From Proteobacteria bacterium UBA2133 (GTDB lineage: Bacteria; Pseudomonadota; Gammaproteobacteria; Arenicellales; UBA868): a stretch of DNA of 15,699 bases. Within the stretch, counting starts at the first letter, position 1. Each line of letters begins with the position of its first letter. The stretch is taken from the NCBI GenBank assembly GCA_002327725.1, contig DCXP01000011.1, forward strand, positions 3,101 to 18,799. Direction: 5' to 3'. Below, piece by piece: positions 1 through 7,158 of this stretch. The notes beneath the pieces were generated by a model. The model was not told where the DNA came from. It saw nothing but the letters and a program-made list of their open reading frames with translations, and did not search any database. The translations under genes were made by a program, and so were the position numbers.

Positions 1-930
1 ATATGCCCAGATACAGATCCATATCCCGCGCTGTGCGCCGTAGCGTTCGCCCAGTCGGCCGAAAACGAGCGCTGCAGGAAAGCCAATAAACTGGACCATC
101 AGTAATGCGACAATCAGGTTATCGGACGACAGCCCAATCGTCAGGCCAAAATCAACCGACATGCGCACGATAGTGTCGACCCCGTCGATATACAGCCAGT
201 AGGCGAGCAGAAACATCCAGGCCCCGCGGTACTGCGAAAGGCTGGTTGCAGTATCCCGAAGCGCCGCGAAGGTTCCCCTGATATCAACCCCGCGCCGACC
301 GCTATTGGGCAGAGGCTCATCGACGTACAGAAAAAGTGGTATTGAGAATACCGTCCACCACACCGCGACGGAAATAAAAGACCAGCGCACACCTTCAACC
401 GCATCGGCCAGGCCAAACAGTTGAGGTTTAAGGGTCATCAGCACGTTCACGAGAAACAGCAGGCCGCCACCGAGGTATCCCAGGGCAAAGCCCAGTGCGG
501 AAATACGGTGGCGTGCCTTTTTCGGTGCAACAATGATCAGCAGGGAATCATAGAAAGTGTTGGCACCCGAGAAGCCAACGACCGCGATTGCGTAAAGCAG
601 AATGGCAAATGGCCACATCCCGGCCTGCACCAGATAAAGCGCTCCCGTCGCGAGTACGCCAAGGCTCGCAAAGGTCGCGAGCATGCGCTTTCGCAGCCCG
701 CCGGTGTCGGCCATGGCGCCAAGAATGGGTGCCAGAATGACAATGATCAGGCTGGCCACTGAGTTACCGACCCCAAGATAGAAGGTGCTGTGGGTCAGCG
801 CGACATCCTGACTCCAGTACTGTTTAAAGAAGATCGGGAAAAATCCCGCCATCACGGTGGTCGCGAACGCCGAGTTGGCCCAGTCATACAAGGCCCAGGA
901 GACGATGGGTTTGCGATCAGATGTGTTCAT
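1..930 (-). CDS. MFS transporter, UMF1 (Atg22-like) family, 3' end missing
   Basis: The 310 visible residues start at ATG 928-930 and run off the left edge in frame, so the C-terminal third of a protein normally about 430-460 residues long is missing. The N-terminus carries the UMF1 signature (SWALYDWANSAFATTV, residues 11-26), followed by about eight hydrophobic segments. The loop GAMADTGGLRKR (71-82) fits the major facilitator loop 2-3 motif, and FGRLGERYGAQR (290-301) the matching loop of the second half. A ribosome binding site (AAGGG) lies 8 nt before the start. The family is an inner-membrane group of proton-coupled or facilitative solute carriers with no firmly assigned substrate in most bacteria. 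A possible tiny ORF ends 12 nt upstream on the same strand. Family assignment is confident; the substrate cannot be read from sequence. Confidence 0.9.
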   Translation of the reverse strand, partial: MNTSDRKPIVSWALYDWANSAFATTVMAGFFPIFFKQYWSQDVALTHSTFYLGVGNSVASLIIVILAPILGAMADTGGLRKRMLATFASLGVLATGALYLVQAGMWPFAILLYAIAVVGFSGANTFYDSLLIIVAPKKARHRISALGFALGYLGGGLLFLVNVLMTLKPQLFGLADAVEGVRWSFISVAVWWTVFSIPLFLYVDEPLPNSGRRGVDIRGTFAALRDTATSLSQYRGAWMFLLAYWLYIDGVDTIVRMSVDFGLTIGLSSDNLIVALLMVQFIGFPAALVFGRLGERYGAQRGIWICIWAY

Positions 931-942
931 GACGTTTTCCCT

Positions 943-1068
943 TCAGATCTGCTTTGCGCAGGCTCGATTCAGGATCTGATCCCGGCATTGTAATAAGATT
1001 TGAGCGGGTGCACCGGGAACTTTGCCGACCAGCAGCAGAAATGCTTTAAAAGGGTCCATGTTGTTCAT
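943..1068 (-). CDS. Possible 41-residue small ORF upstream of the UMF1 transporter
   Basis: A short frame opens at ATG 1066-1068 (a GTG lies two codons earlier) and ends 12 nt before the transporter start, so its stop codon immediately precedes the transporter's ribosome binding site. The predicted peptide begins MNNMDPFKAFLLLVGKV and has one hydrophobic run (about residues 7-16), then a polar tail with two cysteines. I do not recognise it. No convincing ribosome binding site precedes it. It could be a leader peptide coupled to the transporter, the tail of a decayed gene, or chance. The adjacent rhodanese remnant shows that this interval holds degraded DNA, which lowers confidence. Confidence 0.22.
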   Translation of the reverse strand: MNNMDPFKAFLLLVGKVPGAPAQILLQCRDQILNRACAKQI

Positions 1069-1097
1069 CGCCACACAGATTTCGCTTTTCAGGTCAA

Positions 1098-1301
1098 TCA
1101 GCAGCGCGCAAAGGTGGTGTAGCCGCCGATATCCCAGCAATCGGTATGTCCCATCCGGGTCAATTGCTTTAGCGCCATCTCACTGCGGTGGCCGCTGCGG
1201 TAGTAGAGCAGCAGCGTTCCTGTGAAGTCGAGCCGCTCGAGCCTGTCAAGTTCATCAATTCGTTCCTCCCCAAGCGCTCTTCGGAACCGTCCGGCTGTGA
1301 T
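1098..1301 (-). pseudogene. Rhodanese-like domain remnant lacking the N-terminus and catalytic Cys
   Basis: Reading this strand gives about 67 residues resembling the C-terminal half of a single-domain rhodanese: a stretch like the usual AGHIPGA...GE segment (ITAGRFRRALGEERIDEL), the active-site loop LLLYYRSGHRSEMAL, and the closing strand/glycine segment CWDIGGYTTF. In active rhodaneses the loop reads YCRSGxRS with Cys as the sulfur-carrying nucleophile; here that position is Tyr (TAC). The first half of the domain, including the usual DVR...E...GH portion, is absent. The upstream part of the same frame is only the antisense of the oxidoreductase gene. No start codon or ribosome binding site fits the fragment. 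It is best read as a gene relic cut by the rearrangement that placed the oxidoreductase here. Similarity is judged by eye. Confidence 0.55.
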
Positions 1302-1338
1302 AGTGTTTCTTCTCTTATTCTCATTTGGCGGAACCCCT

Positions 1339-2565
1339 GTGAGCGCAGATCTACCCTCTGAAACCCGGATTGTTGTTATCGGGGGCGGCGTCATCGGTGC
1401 CAGCGTCGCCTGGCATCTGACCCGCCTCGGGTGTCCTGACGTGGTGGTACTGGAGTGTGGGCAGATCGGCTGCGGTACGACCTGGCACTCGGCGGGAAAT
1501 ATCATCCGGATGAGCACGGATCCCGTGGCCGTCGAGATATATGCCGAGAGTGCCAGCATTGTCGCGGAACTTGACCAGCGGCATTCCATTGGATGGCGTC
1601 CGTGCGGCCGGGTCATGCTTGCACGCACTGAAGAACGTCTTAAGGAGTTCGACATCATTATCCGAACGCTGCACGAGCAGGGCGCACAGGTTGAGTTGAT
1701 TTCACCGGAGGATGTGCAGAACAAGCTCCCGATTATGAATACGGACGACCTGGTGGGTGCGCTATGGAGTCCGGGAGACGGTCGTGTTGATCCCACCGCA
1801 CTGACGGCTGCGTACTGCCGGGAAGCAAAGCAGAACGGGGCAAGGTTTCTCGAAGGCGTCAATGTGAAGCAGGCAGTCAGTCGGGCAAATGCAGTCACCG
1901 GTGTAGACACTGATCAAGGGCAGATCCGGTGTGAGGTCGTCGTTAACTGTGCGGGTATGTGGGCGCGCGATATTGGTTTAAAAAATAATGTGGATATCCC
2001 GCTTTATGCGGTGGAGCATTTCTACGCGCTGACCGAATCCCTCGTGGACGTATATCCTGATATGCCGACCTTCAGGGATCCTGATGGCCTGATCTATGGG
2101 CGCGAGGAAGTCGGCGGTCTGCTGGTCGGGTGTTTTGATCGCGATGCGCTGCCCGTGAGGCTGAGTGAACTGCCGGCACCATTTGAGTTTGCCTTGTTAA
2201 ATGAGAACTGGGATCAGTTTATGCCCTACATGGAGCAGGCAATTCTTCGGATTCCGGCACTGGCGGACTGCGGGATCCGGGCCCTGGTGAACGGCCCTGA
2301 ATCCTTCACACCCGACGCCGAGGCGCATCTCGATGAAGCGCCGGAGCTTAAGAACTATTTTGTCCTTGCCGGGCTGAGCTCCTCCGGTGTGACCCGTTCC
2401 GGAGGCATGGGTGGAGTGCTGGCACGCTGGATTCTCGAGGGCGATCCCGGGCTCGATCTGAGCCGCTACAGCCTGAAGCGCTTTGGGCCGGAGCATAACC
2501 GGGAGGACTACCTGCGCCGCCGGGTCCGGGATATGCCGAGCGCCCACTTCGGTTTGGAGCGTTGA
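1339..2565 (+). CDS. FAD-dependent oxidoreductase (DAO domain; dimethylglycine/sarcosine dehydrogenase-like)
   Basis: The 408-residue flavoprotein starts at GTG 1339, preceded by GGCGGA with a 6-nt gap. It opens with the dinucleotide-binding fold RIVVIGGGVIGASVAWHL (GxGxxG at 15-20), the ribose-binding Glu39, and GTTWHSAGN, in which His50 matches the residue that carries covalent FAD in dimethylglycine dehydrogenase. The C-terminal flavin segment is GLSSSGVTRSGGMG. Family members oxidise N-methyl or N-alkyl amino acids to imines in the cytoplasm; related sarcosine and dimethylglycine dehydrogenases have a further ~400-residue aminomethyltransferase (folate) domain. Here the protein stops just after the linker RFGPEHNREDYLRRRV, so that domain is absent. 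An in-frame ATG at 1222 would add 39 residues resembling a secretion signal, but that stretch is antisense to the rhodanese relic, so GTG 1339 is preferred. The substrate is unknown. Confidence 0.87.
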   Translation: MSADLPSETRIVVIGGGVIGASVAWHLTRLGCPDVVVLECGQIGCGTTWHSAGNIIRMSTDPVAVEIYAESASIVAELDQRHSIGWRPCGRVMLARTEERLKEFDIIIRTLHEQGAQVELISPEDVQNKLPIMNTDDLVGALWSPGDGRVDPTALTAAYCREAKQNGARFLEGVNVKQAVSRANAVTGVDTDQGQIRCEVVVNCAGMWARDIGLKNNVDIPLYAVEHFYALTESLVDVYPDMPTFRDPDGLIYGREEVGGLLVGCFDRDALPVRLSELPAPFEFALLNENWDQFMPYMEQAILRIPALADCGIRALVNGPESFTPDAEAHLDEAPELKNYFVLAGLSSSGVTRSGGMGGVLARWILEGDPGLDLSRYSLKRFGPEHNREDYLRRRVRDMPSAHFGLER

Positions 2566-2581
2566 AGGGGTGGTGCGCCTC

Positions 2582-3529
2582 CTATAACCCGAGAATCTCG
2601 ACGGCATTGGCGCCGATGATGCGCTCTTTTTCTTCCTGTGAGAGCAGCGGCAGACTGAACACGCGATCAATTGAGTGATCGAGGTCGTACCAGGGGAAGT
2701 CGGAACCCATCATCACCCGGTGGGAACCGATATCCAGAATCATCTGGGCGAGCTGTTCATCGGTGGGCCCATGTGTGCTGCGTGTCCACTCGATGATTTC
2801 ACAGCAGTCGAAATAGGCGTTGGGAAAGGTCTTCGCAATCTCGAGTGTCTGTTTCCAGGCGGCACCACCAAGATGGGCAACCACCATCCGAAGATGGGGA
2901 AAGGCTTGAAGCATGTTGGCGAAAGCCCGCGGCTCGGCAAAACCTTTTCGGTCGCGGTCGGGGCCGGAGTGGGCAATGATCGGAATCGCCAATTCCTGAC
3001 AGGCTTCGTAGACCGGCCACAGGCGCTCATCGGACATATCAAAACCCTGAAAGGCGCCATGCAGTTTGACGCCGGCTGCGCCGTGATCCTCCACCATGTC
3101 GCGCACGTGCCGCGCGCATACTGCACCTTCAAACGCATTCACATCGGCCGCGATGAAGGGCACGAGCCCCGGGTGTTGTTGGGCGATTTCACAGTTCCAC
3201 CGGTTAAAGGCAATCAGCTCGCCGATGATTCGGGCATCAATGTCTCCGAGTTGTCTGCGCGTTTCGGTTTCCGTCAATCCGGACGGAAGCGCATCGATTG
3301 CCAGTTGCCGGTTGACCTTGGCGGAGAACAGATTGACGATCACCGCTTTGGATATGCCAGTGGCATCCATCTGCACCAGCAGCTCGTCGAGAGTCCCCAC
3401 GCAGTCGGTCTGGTGTACCTCAGCCTGCTTACCGTATTCCCAGACCTCGTATCCCGTTTTCTCAGCGTACCCTTCTTCCGTTGAGCGATAAAGATGAACG
3501 TGGGCGTCTACCCGGATAAAGTCTGTCAT
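2582..3529 (-). CDS. Amidohydrolase family protein (TIM-barrel metal-dependent hydrolase, Amidohydro_2)
   Basis: This 315-residue protein has the metal ligands of the amidohydrolase_2 family in order: HxH in DAHVHL (His10, His12), Lys155/His157 in GVKLH, His187 in AHSG, His219 in VVAHLGG, and Asp277 in MMGSDFPW. Relatives hydrolyse or decarboxylate small aromatic or carbonyl substrates with Zn or Mn in the cytoplasm. The start is uncertain: ATG 3529 places HxH ten residues in, as usual for the family, but has a weak ribosome binding site, while ATG 3565 has AGGA seven nucleotides upstream and adds 12 residues (MMDLNHRPQPSF) that do not look family-like. The gene converges on the oxidoreductase with a 16-bp gap and diverges from the GFA gene. 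The substrate is not predictable; a catabolic link with the oxidoreductase is only inference. Confidence 0.87.
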   Translation of the reverse strand: MTDFIRVDAHVHLYRSTEEGYAEKTGYEVWEYGKQAEVHQTDCVGTLDELLVQMDATGISKAVIVNLFSAKVNRQLAIDALPSGLTETETRRQLGDIDARIIGELIAFNRWNCEIAQQHPGLVPFIAADVNAFEGAVCARHVRDMVEDHGAAGVKLHGAFQGFDMSDERLWPVYEACQELAIPIIAHSGPDRDRKGFAEPRAFANMLQAFPHLRMVVAHLGGAAWKQTLEIAKTFPNAYFDCCEIIEWTRSTHGPTDEQLAQMILDIGSHRVMMGSDFPWYDLDHSIDRVFSLPLLSQEEKERIIGANAVEILGL

Positions 3530-3726
3530 GAAGCTCGGTTGTGGTCTGTGGTTTAAATCCATCATACCTGAATCCTGTTTTTGTCAGTGAGCACCTGACC
3601 CGCAGAATCCCTGCCTTTAATACGCTTTCTTTCTTGGCCGTCTCGGGGAGACGCACCCTTGAAAAAGCACCGGCAATCAGCGAACCTCGGCAGTTGAATT
3701 CACTTTTCAGCAGCAGGGATAGGGTT

Positions 3727-4194
3727 ATGACTCAAGGCTTCCGTGGGCAGTGCCTGTGTGGTGCAGTGACTTTTGAATGTACGGGCGAACCGATGTTTCA
3801 GGCTAACTGCCACTGTGACGACTGCCGGCGTTCAGGCGGTAGTGTCTATGCTTCTTTTGCGTTCGTCGACGAGGCGGATCTGGAAATCTCGGGCAAAACG
3901 CACGTCTACGAGAATCTCAGCGACGCCGGCAACACCATGACCCGCCACTTTTGTCCCCGTTGCGGGTCACACATCTATCACAGTAACAGCAAGGCGCCGT
4001 CGCGGCTTGGCGTCCGGGTGGGTCTGATTGAGTCAGCCGACTGGTTTCAGCCGCAGGCCAATGTGTACACCAGCCGCAGGTTGCCCTCGACGCCGATGGA
4101 TCCGGATATCAAAGCCTTCGACAAGATGCGTAGCTGGGCGGTTTCCGAGAAACAGTGTGTTTTAAGGATTCATCTGCCTGGCTTGTGTTGGTGA
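3727..4194 (+). CDS. GFA / CENP-V domain zinc protein
   Basis: The 155-residue protein from ATG 3727 (an AGGG-rich stretch lies just upstream) shows the GFA-fold zinc ligands: CLCG (Cys9, Cys11), NCHCDDCRR (Cys28, Cys30, Cys33) and CPRCGS (Cys76, Cys79). This two-zinc arrangement is typical of proteins labelled glutathione-dependent formaldehyde-activating enzymes; most members have no proven enzymatic role, and the formaldehyde activity of the founding enzyme has been questioned. The final 17 residues after MRSWA (VSEKQCVLRIHLPGLCW) do not look like the usual end of the family and could be a divergent tail or a late frameshift. An upstream extension to 3541 in the same frame lies in the divergent promoter region and is not favoured. 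The gene stands alone between the divergent amidohydrolase and the next small gene. Confidence 0.88.
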   Translation: MTQGFRGQCLCGAVTFECTGEPMFQANCHCDDCRRSGGSVYASFAFVDEADLEISGKTHVYENLSDAGNTMTRHFCPRCGSHIYHSNSKAPSRLGVRVGLIESADWFQPQANVYTSRRLPSTPMDPDIKAFDKMRSWAVSEKQCVLRIHLPGLCW

Positions 4195-4251
4195 TGAAAC
4201 TGAAGAAATCATTTGCTACATTCTCCTTACGTCAAACATTGGAAATCACCT

Positions 4252-4257
4252 AAGGAG
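4252..4257 (+). promoter_or_regulatory. Strong Shine-Dalgarno site of the small gene at 4263
   Basis: AAGGAG lies five nucleotides before ATG 4263. It is the best ribosome binding site in the window and fixes the start of the 93-residue protein. Confidence 0.8.
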
Positions 4258-4262
4258 AGTTA

Positions 4263-4544
4263 ATGAAAGACTATATGGTTACCCATACCTTTAAATCCGA
4301 GGAGATCCGTCAGCAATACTTCGCGATGGGTCAGGATATGACGCTGGACGATATCCGGGCGCAGATGAAAAATGAGAACGCCTCGTTTCAGATGAACTGG
4401 AACGCGGGCGAGGACAACATGGTGATGTACTGCTGGTGGAAGGCCAACAGCGCCGAGGCGATTATCGAAACGCTCGGTGAGATGGGCGAGATGTTTCACA
4501 ACGAGGTAAAGGAAATGCCCAACATCATTGATGTGACCGACTGA
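4263..4544 (+). CDS. Small soluble protein of unknown function, possible ferredoxin-like alpha/beta fold
   Basis: The 93-residue acidic, Met-rich protein begins MKDYMVTHTFKSEEIRQQYF. The alternation of a short strand (YMVTHTF), helix (SEEIRQQYFAM), helix (LDDIRAQMK), strands (ASFQMNWN, NMVMYCWW), helix (SAEAIIETLGEMGEMF) and a final short strand resembles single-domain dimeric alpha/beta-barrel proteins such as the DUF4242/DUF3303 groups, but I cannot assign it firmly. There is no signal peptide or membrane segment. It has the strongest ribosome binding site here and is followed 16 nt later by a good intrinsic terminator, so it is probably a single-gene transcript expressed at a useful level. 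The gap from the GFA gene is 68 nt, and co-transcription with it cannot be excluded. No function is proposed. Confidence 0.82.
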   Translation: MKDYMVTHTFKSEEIRQQYFAMGQDMTLDDIRAQMKNENASFQMNWNAGEDNMVMYCWWKANSAEAIIETLGEMGEMFHNEVKEMPNIIDVTD

Positions 4545-4559
4545 AAACCCCGCTCAGAG

Positions 4560-4602
4560 CGCGGCTGGCTGGTGCGATCCGCACGGCAGCCGCGTTTTTT
4601 TT
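4560..4602 (+). terminator. Rho-independent terminator after the 93-residue gene
   Basis: A perfect 8-bp stem (CGCGGCTG at 4560-4567 with CAGCCGCG at 4587-4594) is followed immediately by eight T residues (4595-4602). Inside the loop, GTGCG and CGCAC around ATC form a second 5-bp stem. On the other strand the hairpin is followed by a weaker GGGGTTTT run (near 4545-4552), so it may also terminate the convergent EamA gene ending at 4633. Confidence 0.85.
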
Positions 4603-4632
4603 GTGCCGCAAATTAAGGCGCGAGGATTGTGC

Positions 4633-5538
4633 CTAGGAGATCGGCGTTTCAAACGGCGGCGGGCGACCGGATGCTTTTGCACCCATCAGTGCCATCAGCG
4701 TAATCGCGGCAAGAATCAATGCACCTCCGGTGACTGACGATCCCGAGGGAATCTCCCCGATGCCAATCCACACTATGATGGGCCCGGCAATCACCTCGGT
4801 CATCGACAGCAGGGTGAGTTCCACCGCCTGCAGATGCTTTGCACCTGCGGTAAAGAGCACAAAACCGAGCCCGATCTGAAACCATCCCATGCCGAGGCAA
4901 TTGACCAGATCCACCCACGGGATGACAAACTGCCAGCCTGAGAAGGCGAGTCCCCCAAGTCCGTAGATCGACGCGACCAGGGTCGCAAAAAATATCGTAA
5001 TGAGTTTGTCGGTCCCGGTCCGCATCCGAAGTGATATGGTAAGTCCCGCAAAGCCCAGCGCCGCCACCAGGCCGAACCCTTCGCCAAGACCTTTTCCAAG
5101 GGACAGTTCTTCTCCCGCCATGATGCCGATGCCCACAGCGGCCACGGTCATGGCAGCCCACATGTAGCCGGCGATCCGCTCGCCGAGAATGATCCAGCCG
5201 GCCAGCGCCGCAAAGAACGGGGCGCTTGCCAGCAGGAACATCGCGTTGGCGACCGTGGTGTATTCAAGAGCGAGAATGTAGCCCGCAAACGCGGTGCCAA
5301 GGCACAAACCACCGACCAGCGCCAGGATACCGGCCCGGGCGAGTGTCTCGCGCACCTGGCCCCGGTAACGCCAGCCAAGCCACAGGCTGAGCGCCGCCAG
5401 CAGGGCGAGGGAGCGGTAAAGCAGTACCTGCCAGGGGGTCGCTTCCTGAATCAGCCGGTAGAGAATGCCCGAGGTGCTCCAGAAGATTCCAGCGAGCAGG
5501 ACCAGCGGTATACCGACGCGACGGCTAGCGGGGGACAT
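4633..5538 (-). CDS. EamA (DMT superfamily) inner-membrane transporter
   Basis: The 301-residue protein is almost wholly hydrophobic, with about ten membrane segments in two repeated halves (roughly 10-140 and 150-290). The opening GIPLVLLAGIFWSTSGILYRLI and the internal GLVAALGFAGLTISLRMR correspond to the first helix of each EamA repeat; TTVANAMFLLASAPFFAALAG and LTLLSMTEVIAGPIIVWIGIGE correspond to the conserved fourth and fifth helix regions, the latter ending in the common GE motif. EamA proteins export or import small metabolites; the substrate is unknown. The start ATG 5538 has no obvious ribosome binding site. The gene is separated by 147 bp from the methyltransferase gene upstream on the same strand, and nothing distinctive was seen in that gap, so independent expression is possible. 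It converges on the 4560 terminator. Confidence 0.9.
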   Translation of the reverse strand: MSPASRRVGIPLVLLAGIFWSTSGILYRLIQEATPWQVLLYRSLALLAALSLWLGWRYRGQVRETLARAGILALVGGLCLGTAFAGYILALEYTTVANAMFLLASAPFFAALAGWIILGERIAGYMWAAMTVAAVGIGIMAGEELSLGKGLGEGFGLVAALGFAGLTISLRMRTGTDKLITIFFATLVASIYGLGGLAFSGWQFVIPWVDLVNCLGMGWFQIGLGFVLFTAGAKHLQAVELTLLSMTEVIAGPIIVWIGIGEIPSGSSVTGGALILAAITLMALMGAKASGRPPPFETPIS

Positions 5539-5685
5539 GGTCAGATCGTTCAGGGATGCAAAGGCAGGATTACAGCCGCCGGATCATACGGCAGTTGAGC
5601 CCGCTTGGGTATCACGCTGACATCAGTGCGTTCTGGGCCCCGTGCACACGCCGGGTTTTCAGAGCATCAATTCGGGATACGGGGG

Positions 5686-6345
5686 TTAAGGACGTTCCGG
5701 CCGAATGACCAGCAGTTTTCCCGGGATGTCCTGGCGGGTGAGGTAGGGGATATCCGAAACCCCCTCGATATGAAATCCGTGTTCCCGGGCGCTTTGTTCC
5801 AGCAGGGCTTCCCAGCCGATCTCGCGCCAGCCCCTGCCGTTGACGGTGGCGATCAGTACGCCATCGGTGCTCAAGCCCATAAAGAGTTTGACAAGGTCAA
5901 AGGGCTGGCGTCGCTGATGTGAAAAAACGCCTACGCAGATCACGGCATCGTAGACCGGTTCAAGCGCAAGGGTAGCGGTCAGATCCGCTTCATCCAAAGT
6001 CCGGTAGATGCCGCGGGCTCTTGCTTTTTCCAGCATTTCCGGTGAGAGGTCGAGACCGTCGATATGGCGGTAGCCAAGGTCATGCAGCCGTTGACCGACG
6101 AGGCCGGTGCCGCAGCCCATGTCGAGAATGACACTGTCCAGCGAGGGCAGATATTCCTGCAGGGTCTCGACCGCAGCATTGGGGGCCTGGTATCCGAACT
6201 CATCCAGAAGTTCGCTATCGTAAGTATCGGCCCAGTCCCGGTATAGGCGGCGCCACTCGTCACTATCTTTCTCACGGTAGTTACGGGCAAGGCGGGGATC
6301 GAGTGTTGCCGAGCCCTGATCAGGCGATGATGCAGGCTTGCTCAC
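5686..6345 (-). CDS. Class I SAM-dependent methyltransferase
   Basis: The 219-residue protein has the Rossmann-type methyltransferase core: motif I VILDMGCGTG (72-81), motif II GLDLSPEML (97-105), an acidic DEADL, and DAVICVGVFSH at strand 4. The N-terminal YRDWADTYDSEL is typical of methyltransferases in the Williams-Beuren region-27-like group. The start is GTG 6343-6345, which overlaps the TGA of the dienoyl-CoA reductase gene (GTGA, 4-nt overlap) and implies translational coupling. It is the last of three genes in the fatty-acid operon. The substrate is not predictable; coupling with two beta-oxidation enzymes suggests a lipid or acyl-derived small molecule, which is inference only. Confidence 0.88.
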   Translation of the reverse strand: MSKPASSPDQGSATLDPRLARNYREKDSDEWRRLYRDWADTYDSELLDEFGYQAPNAAVETLQEYLPSLDSVILDMGCGTGLVGQRLHDLGYRHIDGLDLSPEMLEKARARGIYRTLDEADLTATLALEPVYDAVICVGVFSHQRRQPFDLVKLFMGLSTDGVLIATVNGRGWREIGWEALLEQSAREHGFHIEGVSDIPYLTRQDIPGKLLVIRPERP

Positions 6346-7145
6346 GGCGACACCGCAGACTTCAGCGCATCACCCAGGGAAGCCACGCCGCCAAGTGACC
6401 AGCCTCCATCGACCGGCAGGATGGCTCCCGTGATATACGAAGCGAAAGGTGAGGCCAGAAACATTGCGGCTGCCGCGATATCTTCCTTGCTGCCCGGTCG
6501 GCCGAGCGGCACCGATGCGGTGACAGCGCTCTGGATTTTTTGGGTCGGGGCGAGGCGGGCCATTCCCTCGGTGCCCGCGATCGGGCCGGGAACGATGGAG
6601 TTGACCCGGATTCCGTCGCACCCCCATTCCATCGCCAGTACCCGGGTCAGCATATCAACACCGGCCTTGGCGGCGCAGACGTGGGCCTGCATTTCCATCG
6701 GCTGAAATGCCTGTGGTGCCGAGATATTGATCACCGCGCTACCGGGCTTTTTCAGAAAAGGATAGGCGCTTTGCAGGACATGAAAGGTTCCCAGCAGGTC
6801 AATATCCATCACGGCTTTGAAGCCGTTTACAGACATGCCGGCGGCCGGAGCGGGAAAGTTGCCGGCAGCGCCTGATACCAGCACATCAATCGGCCCCAAG
6901 CGTTCGCTGAAATCCCGGTTGCATGCAGAGATGGCCTCGTAATCACGCACATCAGCGCTGAAACCGATCGCCTCGGTATGGCTGGAAAGCGCATTGACTG
7001 CGGCGTCGACCTTTTCCTGGGAGCGGCTGACAACGCCAAGCTTCGCCCCGGCTTGCGCAAAGCCCTGCGCGATCCCGAGATTAATCCCGCTGGTTCCGCC
7101 GATCACAAGAACGTTGTGACCAGAAAAATCCCAGCACGTGCTCAC
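6342..7145 (-). CDS. SDR-family 2,4-dienoyl-CoA reductase-like enzyme (peroxisomal DECR2 type)
   Basis: The 267-residue short-chain dehydrogenase starts at GTG 7143-7145, 13 nt after the stop of the enoyl-CoA isomerase gene. The coenzyme motif is VIGGTSGINLGIA (14-26). The usual catalytic Tyr of YxxxK is replaced: the segment reads QAHVCAAKAGVDMLTRVLAMEWG, with Lys160 kept and Val at the Tyr position. That pattern, together with SGAAGNFPAP and VNSIVPGPIAGTEGMARL, matches the NADPH-dependent 2,4-dienoyl-CoA reductases of the peroxisomal type (QVHAGSAK in the mammalian enzyme, recalled from memory). The reaction saturates conjugated dienoyl-CoA to a trans-3-enoyl-CoA, which the upstream isomerase could process further. 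A longer start at 7223 would overlap the upstream gene and add 26 unrelated residues, so it is not favoured. Family assignment is firm; substrate range is inferred. Confidence 0.87.
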   Translation of the reverse strand: MSTCWDFSGHNVLVIGGTSGINLGIAQGFAQAGAKLGVVSRSQEKVDAAVNALSSHTEAIGFSADVRDYEAISACNRDFSERLGPIDVLVSGAAGNFPAPAAGMSVNGFKAVMDIDLLGTFHVLQSAYPFLKKPGSAVINISAPQAFQPMEMQAHVCAAKAGVDMLTRVLAMEWGCDGIRVNSIVPGPIAGTEGMARLAPTQKIQSAVTASVPLGRPGSKEDIAAAAMFLASPFASYITGAILPVDGGWSLGGVASLGDALKSAVSP

Positions 7146-7158
7146 TGCCCGGGACCGT

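Noticed and set aside
1302..1910. Extension of the rhodanese-like frame to the far end of a 270-codon minus-strand frame
   Set aside because: Beyond 1301 the translation is only the antisense of the oxidoreductase, without rhodanese features.
2675..3484. A 269-codon open frame on the plus strand across the amidohydrolase gene
   Set aside because: The opposite strand carries all metal-ligand motifs of a known family; this frame has no recognisable domain.
3541..3570. tRNA-like T-arm sequence (GGTTTAAATCC) near the amidohydrolase start
   Set aside because: The T-loop has T instead of the conserved C, the stem pairs poorly, and no acceptor or anticodon arm can be built around it.
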